Below are positions 17,220 through 25,425 of a DNA stretch of 64,000 nucleotides, one piece after another. This DNA comes from Pseudomonas thivervalensis (lineage in GTDB: Bacteria; Pseudomonadota; Gammaproteobacteria; Pseudomonadales; Pseudomonadaceae). The notes beneath the pieces are model-generated. The model was not told the DNA's origin. It did not search any database and was given only the letters and a program-made list of their open reading frames with translations. The stretch's first letter is position 1; the number at the start of each line of letters is the position of its first letter. A program made the translations under genes and the position numbers. The stretch covers positions 62,001 through 126,000 of the forward strand of contig NZ_LHVE01000020.1 of assembly GCF_001269655.1 (NCBI RefSeq), read 5' to 3'.

Positions 17220-17350
17220 TGTGGCGAGGGAGCTTGCCCCCGCTCGGCTGCGAAGCAGTCGTAAACGGGCGGGTGCGGTGTGTCTGATATTCCGCATTTG
17301 GTAGGTTTGGGGCCGCTTCGCAGCCCAGCGGGAGCAAGCTCCCTCGCCAC
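17220..17350. repeat. A-type REPIN with long centre
   Basis: Arms GTGGCGAGGGAGCTTGCCCC and GAGCAAGCTCCCTCGCCAC enclose about 90 nt, including GGCTGCGAAGCAGTCG and GGCCGCTTCGCAGCC. Between the GGDEF gene and the next dehydrogenase (17087-17437) the only other items are the CRP-type site and a terminator. Confidence 0.85.
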
Positions 17351-17383
17351 GAGTTTGCCTTGACTGGCGTTATGGCAGACATG

Positions 17384-17417
17384 AAAAAGCCGCTGCTCCC
17401 GAAGGAGCAGCGGCTTT
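17384..17417 (-). terminator. Intrinsic terminator of the 17438-19243 gene
   Basis: On the minus strand AAAGCCGCTGCTCC, loop TTCG, then GGAGCAGCGGCTTTTTC. The stem has about 14 pairs and a T run, 21 nt after the gene's stop. Confidence 0.88.
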
Positions 17418-17437
17418 CGTGAAGAACCGCGTAAGGC

Positions 17438-19243
17438 TTAGTAGCCCAGTGCGAAGTCTTCTTCTTTCATGTCCATCAGGTTGTTCGCGCCCGACAACAT
17501 GGTTGCCACGTGGGTACGGGTACGCGGCAGGATACGCTGGAAGTAGAAGCGCGCGGTCTGCAGCTTGGCGGTGTAGAAAGCTTCTTCGGTGGTGCCGGCG
17601 GCGAGTTTTTCCGCCGCCAGGCGCGCCATGTCGGCCCAGAAATAGGCCAGGCAGGCGTAACCGGAGTACATCAGGTAGTCCACCGACGCGGCGCCGACTT
17701 CTTCACGATCCTTCATGGCTGCCATGCCGACCTTCATGGTCAGCTCGCCCCATTCCTTGTTCAACGCAGCCAGGGGTTCGACGAACTCCTTGACCGCTTC
17801 GTTGCCTTCGTTGCCCTGGCAGAACTTGTGGACGATCTTGGTGAAGCCCTTGAGTGCCTCGCCTTGGGTCATCAGCACTTTGCGACCCAACAGGTCCAAG
17901 GCCTGAATGCCGGTGGTGCCTTCGTACAGCATCGAGATGCGGCTGTCGCGAACGTTCTGCTCCATGCCCCACTCGGCGATGAAACCGTGGCCGCCATAGA
18001 TCTGCACGCCATGGTTGGCCGATTCGAAGCCGACTTCAGTCATGAAGGCCTTGGCGATCGGGGTCATGAACGCCAACAGCGCATCGGCTTTTTTCTTCTC
18101 TTCTTCATCCACCCCGTATTTGACGATGTCGACCTGCTTGGCGGTGAAGTAGACCATCGCCCGGTTACCTTCGGCGAAGGCCTTCATGGTCAGCAGCATG
18201 CGACGCACGTCAGGGTGCACGATGATCGGGTCGGCGGCCTTGTCGGGCGCTTTCGGGCCGGTCAGGGAACGCATTTGCAGGCGATCACGAGCATATTTCA
18301 GGCCGCCCTGGAAGCCGATCTCGGCGTGGGCCAGGCCCTGCAGCGCGGTGCCCAGGCGTGCAGTGTTCATGAATGTGAACATGCAGTTCAGGCCTTTGTT
18401 CGCCGGGCCGATCAGGAAACCGGTGGCCGCGTCGAAGTTCATCACACAGGTGGCGTTGCCGTGGATGCCCATCTTGTGTTCCAGGGAGCCACAGCTCACT
18501 GCGTTACGCTGGCCGATGGTGCCGTCGGCGTTAGGCAGGAACTTGGGCACGATGAACAGCGAAATGCCCTTGGTGCCGGCCGGTGCGTCGGGCAGGCGCG
18601 CCAGCACGATGTGGACGATGTTGTCGGCCATGTCGTGTTCGCCAGCCGAAATGAAGATTTTCGTACCGGAAACCTTGTAGGAACCGTCGGCCTGAGGCTC
18701 GGCCTTGGTGCGCAGCATGCCCAGGTCGGTGCCGCAATGCGGTTCGGTCAGGCACATGGTGCCGGTCCATTCGCCAGACACCAGCTTGGTCAGGTAAGCC
18801 TCTTGCTGCTCGGGCGTACCGTGTTCGGAAATCGTGTTCATCGCGCCATGGGACAGGCCTGGGTACATGCCCCACGACCAATTGGCTTCACCGACCATCT
18901 CGCTGACTGCCAGGCCCAGGGACTCCGGAAGGCCTTGGCCGCCATGCTCGACGTCATGGGCCAGGCTTGGCCAGCCGCCTTCGACGAATTGCTTGTAGGC
19001 TTCCTTGAAACCGGTCGGGGTTTTCACGCCGGACTCGCTCCAGGTGCAACCTTCGATGTCACCCACGCGGTTCAGCGGAGCCAGCACCTGCTCACAAAAC
19101 TTGGCGCCTTCTTCGAGAATGGCGTCAACCATGTCCGGAGTTGCGTCCTGGCAAGCCGGAAGGCTCTGATAATGCGCTTCGTAGCCAAGCAGTTCGTCAC
19201 GAACGAAGCGAATATCACGCAAGGGGGCCTTGTAGTCAGGCAT
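17438..19243 (-). CDS. Acyl-CoA dehydrogenase (long form), paralogue 3, FadE1-like
   Basis: A 601-residue dehydrogenase starting MPDYKAPLRDIRFVRDELL, with MCLTEPHCGTDLGMLRTKA, SGTKIFISAGEHDM and the catalytic LYEGTTGIQALDLLGRK. From recalled gene order (bioD, a small gene, then this one) it is the counterpart of P. aeruginosa PA0506, reported as a fatty-acid-induced acyl-CoA dehydrogenase. Two PsrA-type half-palindromes lie 62-88 nt upstream, supporting control by the fatty-acid sensor PsrA. A strong terminator follows. Confidence 0.9.
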   Translation of the reverse strand: MPDYKAPLRDIRFVRDELLGYEAHYQSLPACQDATPDMVDAILEEGAKFCEQVLAPLNRVGDIEGCTWSESGVKTPTGFKEAYKQFVEGGWPSLAHDVEHGGQGLPESLGLAVSEMVGEANWSWGMYPGLSHGAMNTISEHGTPEQQEAYLTKLVSGEWTGTMCLTEPHCGTDLGMLRTKAEPQADGSYKVSGTKIFISAGEHDMADNIVHIVLARLPDAPAGTKGISLFIVPKFLPNADGTIGQRNAVSCGSLEHKMGIHGNATCVMNFDAATGFLIGPANKGLNCMFTFMNTARLGTALQGLAHAEIGFQGGLKYARDRLQMRSLTGPKAPDKAADPIIVHPDVRRMLLTMKAFAEGNRAMVYFTAKQVDIVKYGVDEEEKKKADALLAFMTPIAKAFMTEVGFESANHGVQIYGGHGFIAEWGMEQNVRDSRISMLYEGTTGIQALDLLGRKVLMTQGEALKGFTKIVHKFCQGNEGNEAVKEFVEPLAALNKEWGELTMKVGMAAMKDREEVGAASVDYLMYSGYACLAYFWADMARLAAEKLAAGTTEEAFYTAKLQTARFYFQRILPRTRTHVATMLSGANNLMDMKEEDFALGY

Positions 19244-19304
19244 AGCGATAAACCTCTGCTGATGTAACCGGGAATGAACGACCGCGTGGATTTGTTGTAG
19301 CGGT

Positions 19305-19331
19305 CAAACAGTTGTTTGAAACATACGTTTA
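19305..19331 (-). promoter_or_regulatory. Two adjoining PsrA-type boxes
   Basis: CAAAC-AGTT-GTTTG at 19305-19318 fits the PsrA consensus (G/C)AAAC-N2-4-GTTT(G/C) perfectly, and GAAAC-ATAC-GTTTA at 19318-19331 fits with one mismatch. Both lie in the leader of the FadE1-like gene. PsrA is the long-chain fatty acid-responsive TetR repressor that governs beta-oxidation genes in pseudomonads. Confidence 0.65.
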
Positions 19332-19469
19332 CGCCCAAATCTTGTCAAGCGCCGATCTTTTGCCGTTCGTCATCAGCCGGAGAAAAATGTCGGACACAGG
19401 CAATCATCGCGCTGAAGAATTCGCGATGCGCACAGGAAAGATTAGTTGAGCAATAAGACGTTAGAGACA

Positions 19470-19495
19470 AGAACGCCGCGAATTATCGCGGCGTC
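19470..19495 (-). terminator. Probable terminator of the 98-residue gene
   Basis: GACGCCGCG and CGCGGCGTTC form a 9-bp stem with loop ATAATT on the minus strand, about 23 nt after the stop at 19518. The T tail (TTCTTGTCT) is weak. Confidence 0.6.
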
Positions 19496-19517
19496 TTCGT
19501 AAATCTGGAAAACTGGA

Positions 19518-19814
19518 TCAGGCGAAGGTATCGATCAACGTACCAAGCATTTCGTCGGATGCCTTGGCCACGCTCACACCCAGTTGCACTTGGAACTTGC
19601 CCTGGGACATCTCAACCATGTTGCTGGCCAGGTCCGATTGCTGGCTGCGATCCACTGACCGCAGGCGATCGACTTGGACTTCGGACGACTGGCTGGTGAC
19701 CGAACGTTCGATCGTGTTGTTGGCGATCTGGCTGGAGGCCTGATCGACGCGGTTCTGCCCTGTCTGAATCGTGCTCAGACCGGCATAGAACGCGGTACTT
19801 CCTGAGATTTCCAT
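19518..19814 (-). CDS. Small protein with flagellar rod/hook-like N-terminal motif
   Basis: A 98-residue protein without signal peptide or membrane segment. Its N-terminal part, TGQNRVDQASSQIANN, resembles the N-terminal helix motif of flagellar rod and hook proteins, and such small proteins are sometimes annotated as flagellar. No flagellar gene is nearby. It lies between bioD and the FadE1-like gene, the position of PA0505 in P. aeruginosa as I recall. The function is unknown; the real coding status is supported by codon pattern, a clear start and a terminator. Confidence 0.8.
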   Translation of the reverse strand: MEISGSTAFYAGLSTIQTGQNRVDQASSQIANNTIERSVTSQSSEVQVDRLRSVDRSQQSDLASNMVEMSQGKFQVQLGVSVAKASDEMLGTLIDTFA

Positions 19815-19933
19815 GGCAGAGCTCGTCTTCTTGAAGGGTCGACAGCAGTCATTGAATCAGAAGCCCCGGGAAAAGGCCCGACAAAAACACTAATGGCACA
19901 GTGCCGCGTCATAGGCAAAACCTTGCCGTGGTC

Positions 19934-20614
19934 TCAGTCCAGCAGATCCAGTTGCAGGTGTTCGGCCACGGCTTCAGCCGTCACGCTCTGGATCCGCGCC
20001 ACCCTACCCAGGCAGGGCGCCGGCAGTCGTTCGGCCAGGGTAGCCAGGTTTTCTTCCAGGCGCGAGGTGGCCGGGTCGATGATGTTCGCGACCCAACCGG
20101 CAAGCTGCAAGCCATCACGGGCGATCGCCTCGGCGGTCAACAACGCGTGACTGATGCAACCCAGGCGCACGCCCACCACCAGGATGACCGGCAAGCCCAG
20201 CGCGATCGCCAGGTCGGAAAGATTGTCCTGGCCAGACAGCGGCACGCGCCAACCGCCCGCGCCTTCGATCAAGGTGAAATCGGCGCCCAGCGCCAGCACT
20301 TCGCGCATCGGACCCAGCAGCGACTGCACCGTCAAGGCAACACCGGCCTCCCGGGCGGCCAAGTGTGGCGCTATCGCCGGTTCGAACGCCACTGGATTGA
20401 CCTGTGCATAAGTCAGCGGTATCGAGCATTCGGCCAGCAGGGCCAAAGCGTCGGCGTTGCGCAGGCCCTTGGGCGTCACATCGCAGCCAGAGGCCACGGG
20501 TTTTCCGGCAGCCGTGCTCATGCCAGCCTGTCGCGCCGCGTGCAGCAGGCCCGCCGCGACGGTGGTCTTGCCCACATCGGTGTCAGTGCCGGTAATGAAA
20601 TAGGCCTGGCTCAT
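19934..20614 (-). CDS. bioD: Dethiobiotin synthetase
   Basis: The 226-residue enzyme carboxylates 7,8-diaminopelargonate with ATP to give dethiobiotin. The P-loop TDTDVGKTT is at the N-terminus and the family motif IEGAGGWRVPL is in the middle. The start ATG 20614 overlaps the bioC stop by 4 nt. It is the last gene of the bio operon. Confidence 0.95.
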   Translation of the reverse strand: MSQAYFITGTDTDVGKTTVAAGLLHAARQAGMSTAAGKPVASGCDVTPKGLRNADALALLAECSIPLTYAQVNPVAFEPAIAPHLAAREAGVALTVQSLLGPMREVLALGADFTLIEGAGGWRVPLSGQDNLSDLAIALGLPVILVVGVRLGCISHALLTAEAIARDGLQLAGWVANIIDPATSRLEENLATLAERLPAPCLGRVARIQSVTAEAVAEHLQLDLLD

Positions 20615-21423
20615 AGCGGTTTCTCCAAAACGGCGTAGACCACCTGGTAAGTCGCCGGCAACCCCTGGGCCTGACGAAACTGCTCATAAGCTTCAACCAA
20701 CGCCAGGATCCGCGCCCTGCCCGTCAAGCCGCCTGGGCGACCAGGGTTCAGATTATGGGCACCCAACGCTTTCAATTCATGGGTCAGGCTGCGCACATCG
20801 GGGTAATACAGCACATGGGGACGGTTTTCCAGACTGACGACCTTCAGCCCGCTGGCCGCGCAAAGGTGCTGATACGTCTCGAACCCACGGAAACGGTTGA
20901 CGTGCACCAAGCCATCCACCTGACGCCAACTGTCGCGCAATTCATACAAAGTGCCCACGCAGAGGCTGGTAAAGGCCAACACTCCACCCGGTTTCAACAC
21001 ACGATGGGCCTCGCTCAGCACCGTGGCAAAATCCGCGCACCACTGCACCGCCAGACTGGAGAACACCAGGTCGCAGCTCGCCGCTTGCAGAGGCAGCCGC
21101 TCAGCATCACCGGCGACAAAATACGCGGCGCCGCCCTGGGGACGCGCATGGTTGAGCATGCCTTCGGCGATATCCAGCGCCAGGCCTGTGCTCGCGCCGA
21201 AACGCGCGCCCAGGGCCCGGGTGAAATAGCCGGTGCCGCAACCCAGGTCCAGCCAACGTTGCGGCATGAACGAAGGCGGCAACCGATCAAGCAATTGCTG
21301 GCCGACGTCGCGCTGCAGCTCGGCCACGCTGTCATAGCTGGCCGCCGCCCGGGAAAACGAAGCCGCTACCTGGCGCTTGTCGGGCAAGGCGCCGGGCAAA
21401 GGGGGAAAAGACAAATCAGTCAT
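20611..21423 (-). CDS. bioC: Malonyl-ACP O-methyltransferase
   Basis: A 270-residue SAM methyltransferase that methylates the free carboxyl of malonyl-ACP so that the fatty acid synthase can build the pimeloyl chain. Motif I is LDLGCGTGYF, and VFSSLAVQWCADF is characteristic of BioC. I use ATG 21423, which overlaps the bioH stop by 8 nt and gives the usual N-terminus MTDLSF; ATG 21435 would add four residues. Both lack a clear Shine-Dalgarno, as expected for a coupled start. Confidence 0.93.
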   Translation of the reverse strand: MTDLSFPPLPGALPDKRQVAASFSRAAASYDSVAELQRDVGQQLLDRLPPSFMPQRWLDLGCGTGYFTRALGARFGASTGLALDIAEGMLNHARPQGGAAYFVAGDAERLPLQAASCDLVFSSLAVQWCADFATVLSEAHRVLKPGGVLAFTSLCVGTLYELRDSWRQVDGLVHVNRFRGFETYQHLCAASGLKVVSLENRPHVLYYPDVRSLTHELKALGAHNLNPGRPGGLTGRARILALVEAYEQFRQAQGLPATYQVVYAVLEKPL

Positions 21424-22147
21424 CGCCGGACTCATGAAAAAAAGCCTGGATCGCTCCCGCTACACCGTGCGGGTCCTCCAGAAGAAATCCGTGGCCGGCC
21501 TGTTCGATCAGACCGATTTCGACATCCGGCAGCAAGGCCAGCAAATCACTCGCTGCCTCGGCCGGCACCAGGGCGTCGAGCCCGGCAAACAGATGCAGCT
21601 GCGGACCACGAAAACTGTGCAACGCGGCGCGAGTGTCCAATTGCGCCAACAGTTCGAGCCCGGCCATCAACACTTCCGGCGACGTGCTCGGCGCCCCGGC
21701 CAACAGCAATCGCGACAAGCCGCGCGGATCGGCGCAACCCTGGGCACAGAGCAGGCTGAAGCGCTTTAGAGTCTGGCGTGGATCGGCCGCACAACCGGCG
21801 AGAAAGCCGTCGAAAGTCTGGCTCTCCATCGCGCTCAGCCATTGTTCGTGGGCAACAAAGGATGGATTGCTCGCCAGGGTCAGCAAGCCGCAGCAGCGCT
21901 CCCCCCGACGCGCCGCCAGTGCCGAGGCCAACATGCCGCCCAGGGACCAGCCGCCGAGCCAGGCGTCCTGGGGCACGGTGGCGTCCAACTCTTCGAGCCA
22001 TTCATCGGGATCGCTCGACAGCAATGCCGGCAACGGCTCGATCTCCACACGCAGGTGTTCGTCGAGCCCTTGCAAGGCCGCCGCCAGCGGTTCCAGCGGT
22101 GAAACGCCCAAGCCCCAGCCGGGCAACAGAATCAGTCGATCACGCAT
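21416..22147 (-). CDS. bioH: Pimeloyl-ACP methyl ester carboxylesterase
   Basis: A 243-residue alpha/beta hydrolase that removes the methyl group placed by BioC to end pimeloyl synthesis. The nucleophile is in GWSLGGML, an acid is in GLDALVP and the His is in QAGHGFLL. ATG 22147 overlaps the bioF stop by 8 nt. An upstream ATG at 22192 lies well inside bioF and adds unrelated sequence. Confidence 0.93.
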   Translation of the reverse strand: MRDRLILLPGWGLGVSPLEPLAAALQGLDEHLRVEIEPLPALLSSDPDEWLEELDATVPQDAWLGGWSLGGMLASALAARRGERCCGLLTLASNPSFVAHEQWLSAMESQTFDGFLAGCAADPRQTLKRFSLLCAQGCADPRGLSRLLLAGAPSTSPEVLMAGLELLAQLDTRAALHSFRGPQLHLFAGLDALVPAEAASDLLALLPDVEIGLIEQAGHGFLLEDPHGVAGAIQAFFHESGDD

Positions 22148-23318
22148 GGTTTGGCTCCGGTCCCAACAGGGCAAAACACTCGGCCAGTGCATTCAACAAT
22201 AGCTGCACCTGGGCCTCGCTGTGGGCGGCGGTCAGGGTCACGCGCAAACGAGCGCTGCCGGCCGGCACGGTGGGTGGGCGGATCGCCGTGACCATCAGTC
22301 CGCGCTCACGCAGCATCTGCGACACGCGCATGGCCCGCCCCGCATCGCCCACCAGGATCGGCTGGATCGGCGTGAAGCTGTCCATCAGTTGCAGGCCGAT
22401 CTGCTCGGCGCCCTGGCGGAACTGGCGGATCAACCGCTGCAGGTGCTCGCGCCGCCAATGTTCACTACGCAGCAGTTCCAGGCTCTTGAGCGTGGCGCAG
22501 GCCAAGGCCGGCGGTTGGCTGGTGGTGTAGATGTAGGGGCGCGCGAACTGGATCAGGCTCTCGATCAGTTCCTCGCTACCGGCGACGAAGGCCCCGGCGG
22601 TGCCGAAGGCCTTGCCCAAGGTGCCGACCAGCACCGGCACATCGTCCTGGCTCAAGCCGAAATGCTCCACGATACCGCCGCCGTTGGCCCCTAGCGGGCC
22701 GAAACCGTGGGCATCGTCGACCATCAGCCAAGCCCCCTTCGCCTTGGCTTCACGGGCCAGGGCCGGCAGGTCGGCAATGTCGCCGTCCATGCTGAACACG
22801 CCGTCGGTGACCACCAGGGTATTGCCGGTGGCTTTTTCCAGGCGGCTGGCCAGGCTCTGGGCATCGTTGTGCAGGTATCGGTTGAAACGCGCGCCGGACA
22901 ACAGCCCGGCGTCGAGCAGCGAAGCGTGGTTGAGGCGGTCTTCCAGCACCGTGTCGCCCTGCCCCACCAGCGCGGTGACCGCGCCGAGGTTGGCCATGTA
23001 GCCGGTGGTGAACAACAACGCCCGCGGACGCCCCGTCAGGTCGGCCAGGGCTTCTTCCAGGGCGTGATGCGGGCCGCTGTGGCCGATCACCAAATGGGAA
23101 GCGCCGCCACCGACACCCCAACGGGCCGCCCCGGCGCGCCAGGCTTCGATCACTTGCGGGTGATTGGCCAGGCCCAGGTAATCGTTGTTGCAGAACGCCA
23201 GCAATGGCTGGCCGTCCACCACCACTTCCGGGCCCTGGGGGCTTTCGAGCAGCGGGCGCTGGCGATAGAGGTTTTCGGCACGACGGGCAGCCAGGCGTGC
23301 GGCGAGATCGAAGGGCAT
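22140..23318 (-). CDS. bioF: 8-amino-7-oxononanoate synthase
   Basis: The 392-residue PLP enzyme joins pimeloyl-ACP (or -CoA) with L-alanine. The cofactor lysine is in GTLGKAFGTAGAF, with the alpha-oxoamine synthase signatures LAFCNNDYLGLANHP and VDDAHGFGPLG. It is separated from bioB by a 160-nt gap filled mostly by a B-type REPIN, across which the operon presumably continues. Confidence 0.95.
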   Translation of the reverse strand: MPFDLAARLAARRAENLYRQRPLLESPQGPEVVVDGQPLLAFCNNDYLGLANHPQVIEAWRAGAARWGVGGGASHLVIGHSGPHHALEEALADLTGRPRALLFTTGYMANLGAVTALVGQGDTVLEDRLNHASLLDAGLLSGARFNRYLHNDAQSLASRLEKATGNTLVVTDGVFSMDGDIADLPALAREAKAKGAWLMVDDAHGFGPLGANGGGIVEHFGLSQDDVPVLVGTLGKAFGTAGAFVAGSEELIESLIQFARPYIYTTSQPPALACATLKSLELLRSEHWRREHLQRLIRQFRQGAEQIGLQLMDSFTPIQPILVGDAGRAMRVSQMLRERGLMVTAIRPPTVPAGSARLRVTLTAAHSEAQVQLLLNALAECFALLGPEPNHA

Positions 23319-23355
23319 GCAGGCCTCAACTGTTTAAAGACTGGCCAAAGCCCCT

Positions 23356-23445
23356 TGTGGGAGCGAGCTTGCTCGCGATGAGGCCATTACATTCGACATT
23401 TCTGTCGGCTGTTATACCGCCATCGCGAGCAAGCTCGCTCCCACA
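23356..23445. repeat. B-type REPIN between bioB and bioF
   Basis: TGTGGGAGCGAGCTTGCTCG and its reverse complement, 90 nt in all. The element lies within the biotin operon and could stabilise or end the upstream bioB message. Confidence 0.9.
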
Positions 23446-23480
23446 GGGGCTTGCAGGCCAATCCGGGAATCGGTGAGTGG

Positions 23481-24536
23481 TCAAACAGCAGCGTTATAGA
23501 ACTGCTCGCTGCTCTTCTGCTCCACCAGCGCCTGTTCAATGGCCGCCTGGTGCACTTCGTCGGCATGTTCTTCGCGGGCTTCGGGCTGGATGCCCAGGCG
23601 TGCGAACAACTGCATGTCCTTGTCGGCTTGCGGGTTGGCGGTGGTCAACAGCTTGTCACCGTAGAAAATCGAGTTGGCGCCGGCAAAGAATGCCAGGGCC
23701 TGCATCTGCTCGTTCATCGCTTCACGGCCAGCGGACAAGCGCACATGGGACTGGGGCATCATGATCCGCGCCACGGCGAGCATGCGGATGAAGTCGAACG
23801 GGTCGATGTCTTCAGCATTCTCCAGCGGCGTGCCGGCGACTTTGACCAGCATGTTGATCGGCACCGACTCCGGGTGCTCCGGCAGGTTCGCCAGCTGGAT
23901 CAGCAGATTGGCGCGGTCGTCCAGGGACTCGCCCATGCCCAGGATGCCGCCGGAGCAGATCTTCATCCCCGAATCACGCACGTAGGCCAGGGTTTGCAGG
24001 CGCTCGCTGTAGGTGCGGGTGGTGATGATGCTGCCGTAGAACTCCGGCGAGGTATCGAGGTTGTGGTTGTAGTAGTCCAGGCCGGCCTGGGCCAGCGCTT
24101 CGGTCTGTTCCTGATCGAGCCGGCCCAGGGTCATGCAGGTTTCCAGGCCCATGGCCTTCACGCCTTTGACCATTTCCAGCACATACGGCATGTCCTTGGC
24201 CGACGGGTGCTTCCACGCCGCGCCCATGCAGAAACGGGTCGAACCGATGGCCTTGGCCCGCGCGGCCTCTTCAAGGACCTTCTGCACTTCGAGCAATTTC
24301 TCTTTATCCAGGCCGGTGTTGTAGTGACCGGACTGCGGACAATATTTGCAATCTTCCGGGCAAGCGCCGGTCTTGATCGACAGCAGCGTGGAAACCTGGA
24401 CGCGGTTGGCGTCGAAGTGCGCGCGGTGCACAGTCTGCGCCTGGAATAACAGGTCATTGAACGGCTGAACGAAGAGTGCTTTGACTTCGGCCAAAGACCA
24501 GTCATGACGCAGGTTGGCAGTGGTGCTGGCGCTCAT
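23481..24536 (-). CDS. bioB: Biotin synthase
   Basis: A 351-residue radical SAM enzyme that inserts sulfur into dethiobiotin. The cluster motif CPEDCKYC is preceded by LLSIKTGA, and the YNHNLDT and GMGES motifs are present. Of three in-frame ATGs, 24536 is chosen: AAGGAA lies 9 nt upstream of it but only about 3 nt from ATG 24542. The distal ATG 24638 would overlap the BirA operator. It is the first gene of the bioBFHCD operon. Confidence 0.95.
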   Translation of the reverse strand: MSASTTANLRHDWSLAEVKALFVQPFNDLLFQAQTVHRAHFDANRVQVSTLLSIKTGACPEDCKYCPQSGHYNTGLDKEKLLEVQKVLEEAARAKAIGSTRFCMGAAWKHPSAKDMPYVLEMVKGVKAMGLETCMTLGRLDQEQTEALAQAGLDYYNHNLDTSPEFYGSIITTRTYSERLQTLAYVRDSGMKICSGGILGMGESLDDRANLLIQLANLPEHPESVPINMLVKVAGTPLENAEDIDPFDFIRMLAVARIMMPQSHVRLSAGREAMNEQMQALAFFAGANSIFYGDKLLTTANPQADKDMQLFARLGIQPEAREEHADEVHQAAIEQALVEQKSSEQFYNAAV

Positions 24537-24626
24537 GGGCATTTCCTTGATTATGCTTGGCTGGCGCCTGGGGCATGGAATACCCACAGACGCGACACGG
24601 ATGTTCGGCATATTTAAGGAAGAGTC

Positions 24627-25367
24627 ATGCGCTGTCAACCACGATACAAAGGACCGGTTTACATCTGGTCAAAAAACAAACAATCCTGCCTGCTGTGCGG
24701 CGAAAGCACCGATACGCCGCAGCCTATCTGCACCCCCTGCGAAAGCGAGCTGCCCTGGCTCGGCGATCAATGCAGCGTCTGCGCCCTGCCCTTGCCCATG
24801 GCCGGATTGCGTTGCGGTCAATGTGCCTCGCGACCGCCGGCCTTCGAACGGGTCCTCGCGCCCTGGGCCTATGACTTCCCGGTGGACAGCTTGATCACCC
24901 GCTTCAAGCATCAGGCGAAATGGCCCCTTGGCCGACTGCTGGGCGAACTGCTGGCGCAGTCGCTGCAACATCATTTCGATGAAGGGCTGGAGCGACCCGA
25001 CGCACTGGTACCGGTGCCACTGGCGACCCGACGCCTGCGCCAGCGCGGTTTCAACCAGGCGGCGTTGCTGGCCCGCTGGCTCAGTGGACCGCTGGCGATC
25101 CCTTGCGAAGAAAACCTGCTGCGACGCACCCAGGACACTCCGGCCCAACAGGCCCTCGATGCCAAGGCCCGGCGCCACAACCTGCGTCAGGCCTTTGCCC
25201 TCACCCCCAAGGCATCGTTGCGCAACCGTCACCTGGCATTGGTCGACGATGTGCTCACCACCGGCGCCACGGCCCAGGCGCTGGCGACCCTGTTGCGCGA
25301 TGCCGGCGCCGCGCGGGTCGATGTGTACTGCCTGGCCCGAACGCCGAAACCCGGTGAGCCGGCTTGA
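24627..25367 (+). CDS. ComF family phosphoribosyltransferase-like protein
   Basis: A 246-residue ComF/GntX-type protein: N-terminal zinc-ribbon cysteines (SCLLCGES, CTPCESELPWL, CSVCALPL, RCGQC) and a C-terminal phosphoribosyltransferase fold with the PRPP motif LALVDDVLTTGAT. Family members act in DNA uptake or in use of external DNA; a reaction is not established. ATG 24627 has an upstream AAGGA and no later start codon precedes the cysteines, so the BirA box overlaps its first codons. It precedes modE by 58 nt. Confidence 0.85.
   Translation: MRCQPRYKGPVYIWSKNKQSCLLCGESTDTPQPICTPCESELPWLGDQCSVCALPLPMAGLRCGQCASRPPAFERVLAPWAYDFPVDSLITRFKHQAKWPLGRLLGELLAQSLQHHFDEGLERPDALVPVPLATRRLRQRGFNQAALLARWLSGPLAIPCEENLLRRTQDTPAQQALDAKARRHNLRQAFALTPKASLRNRHLALVDDVLTTGATAQALATLLRDAGAARVDVYCLARTPKPGEPA
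24633..24663. promoter_or_regulatory. BirA operator in the bioB/comF gap
   Basis: TGTCAACC, 15 nt, GGTTTACA: the arms and spacing match the bacterial BirA box (TTGTAAACC-N15-GGTTTACAA) with one arm base changed. On the minus strand the left half reads TTGACA (24638-24633), a perfect -35 for bioB, with an imperfect -10 (AAATAT, 24615-24610) 17 nt later. The other half lies inside the first codons of the divergent comF gene. Confidence 0.75.
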
Positions 25368-25425
25368 CGTGCCGCGCCTAAGGCGCCAACGTCCGCCCAT
25401 CGACCTTCGCACGCAGTTTTCCGTC

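Noticed and set aside
24928..25425. Extended N-terminus for modE
   Set aside because: The extension overlaps comF out of frame and is Arg/Cys-rich noise; ATG 25426 gives a standard ModE length.
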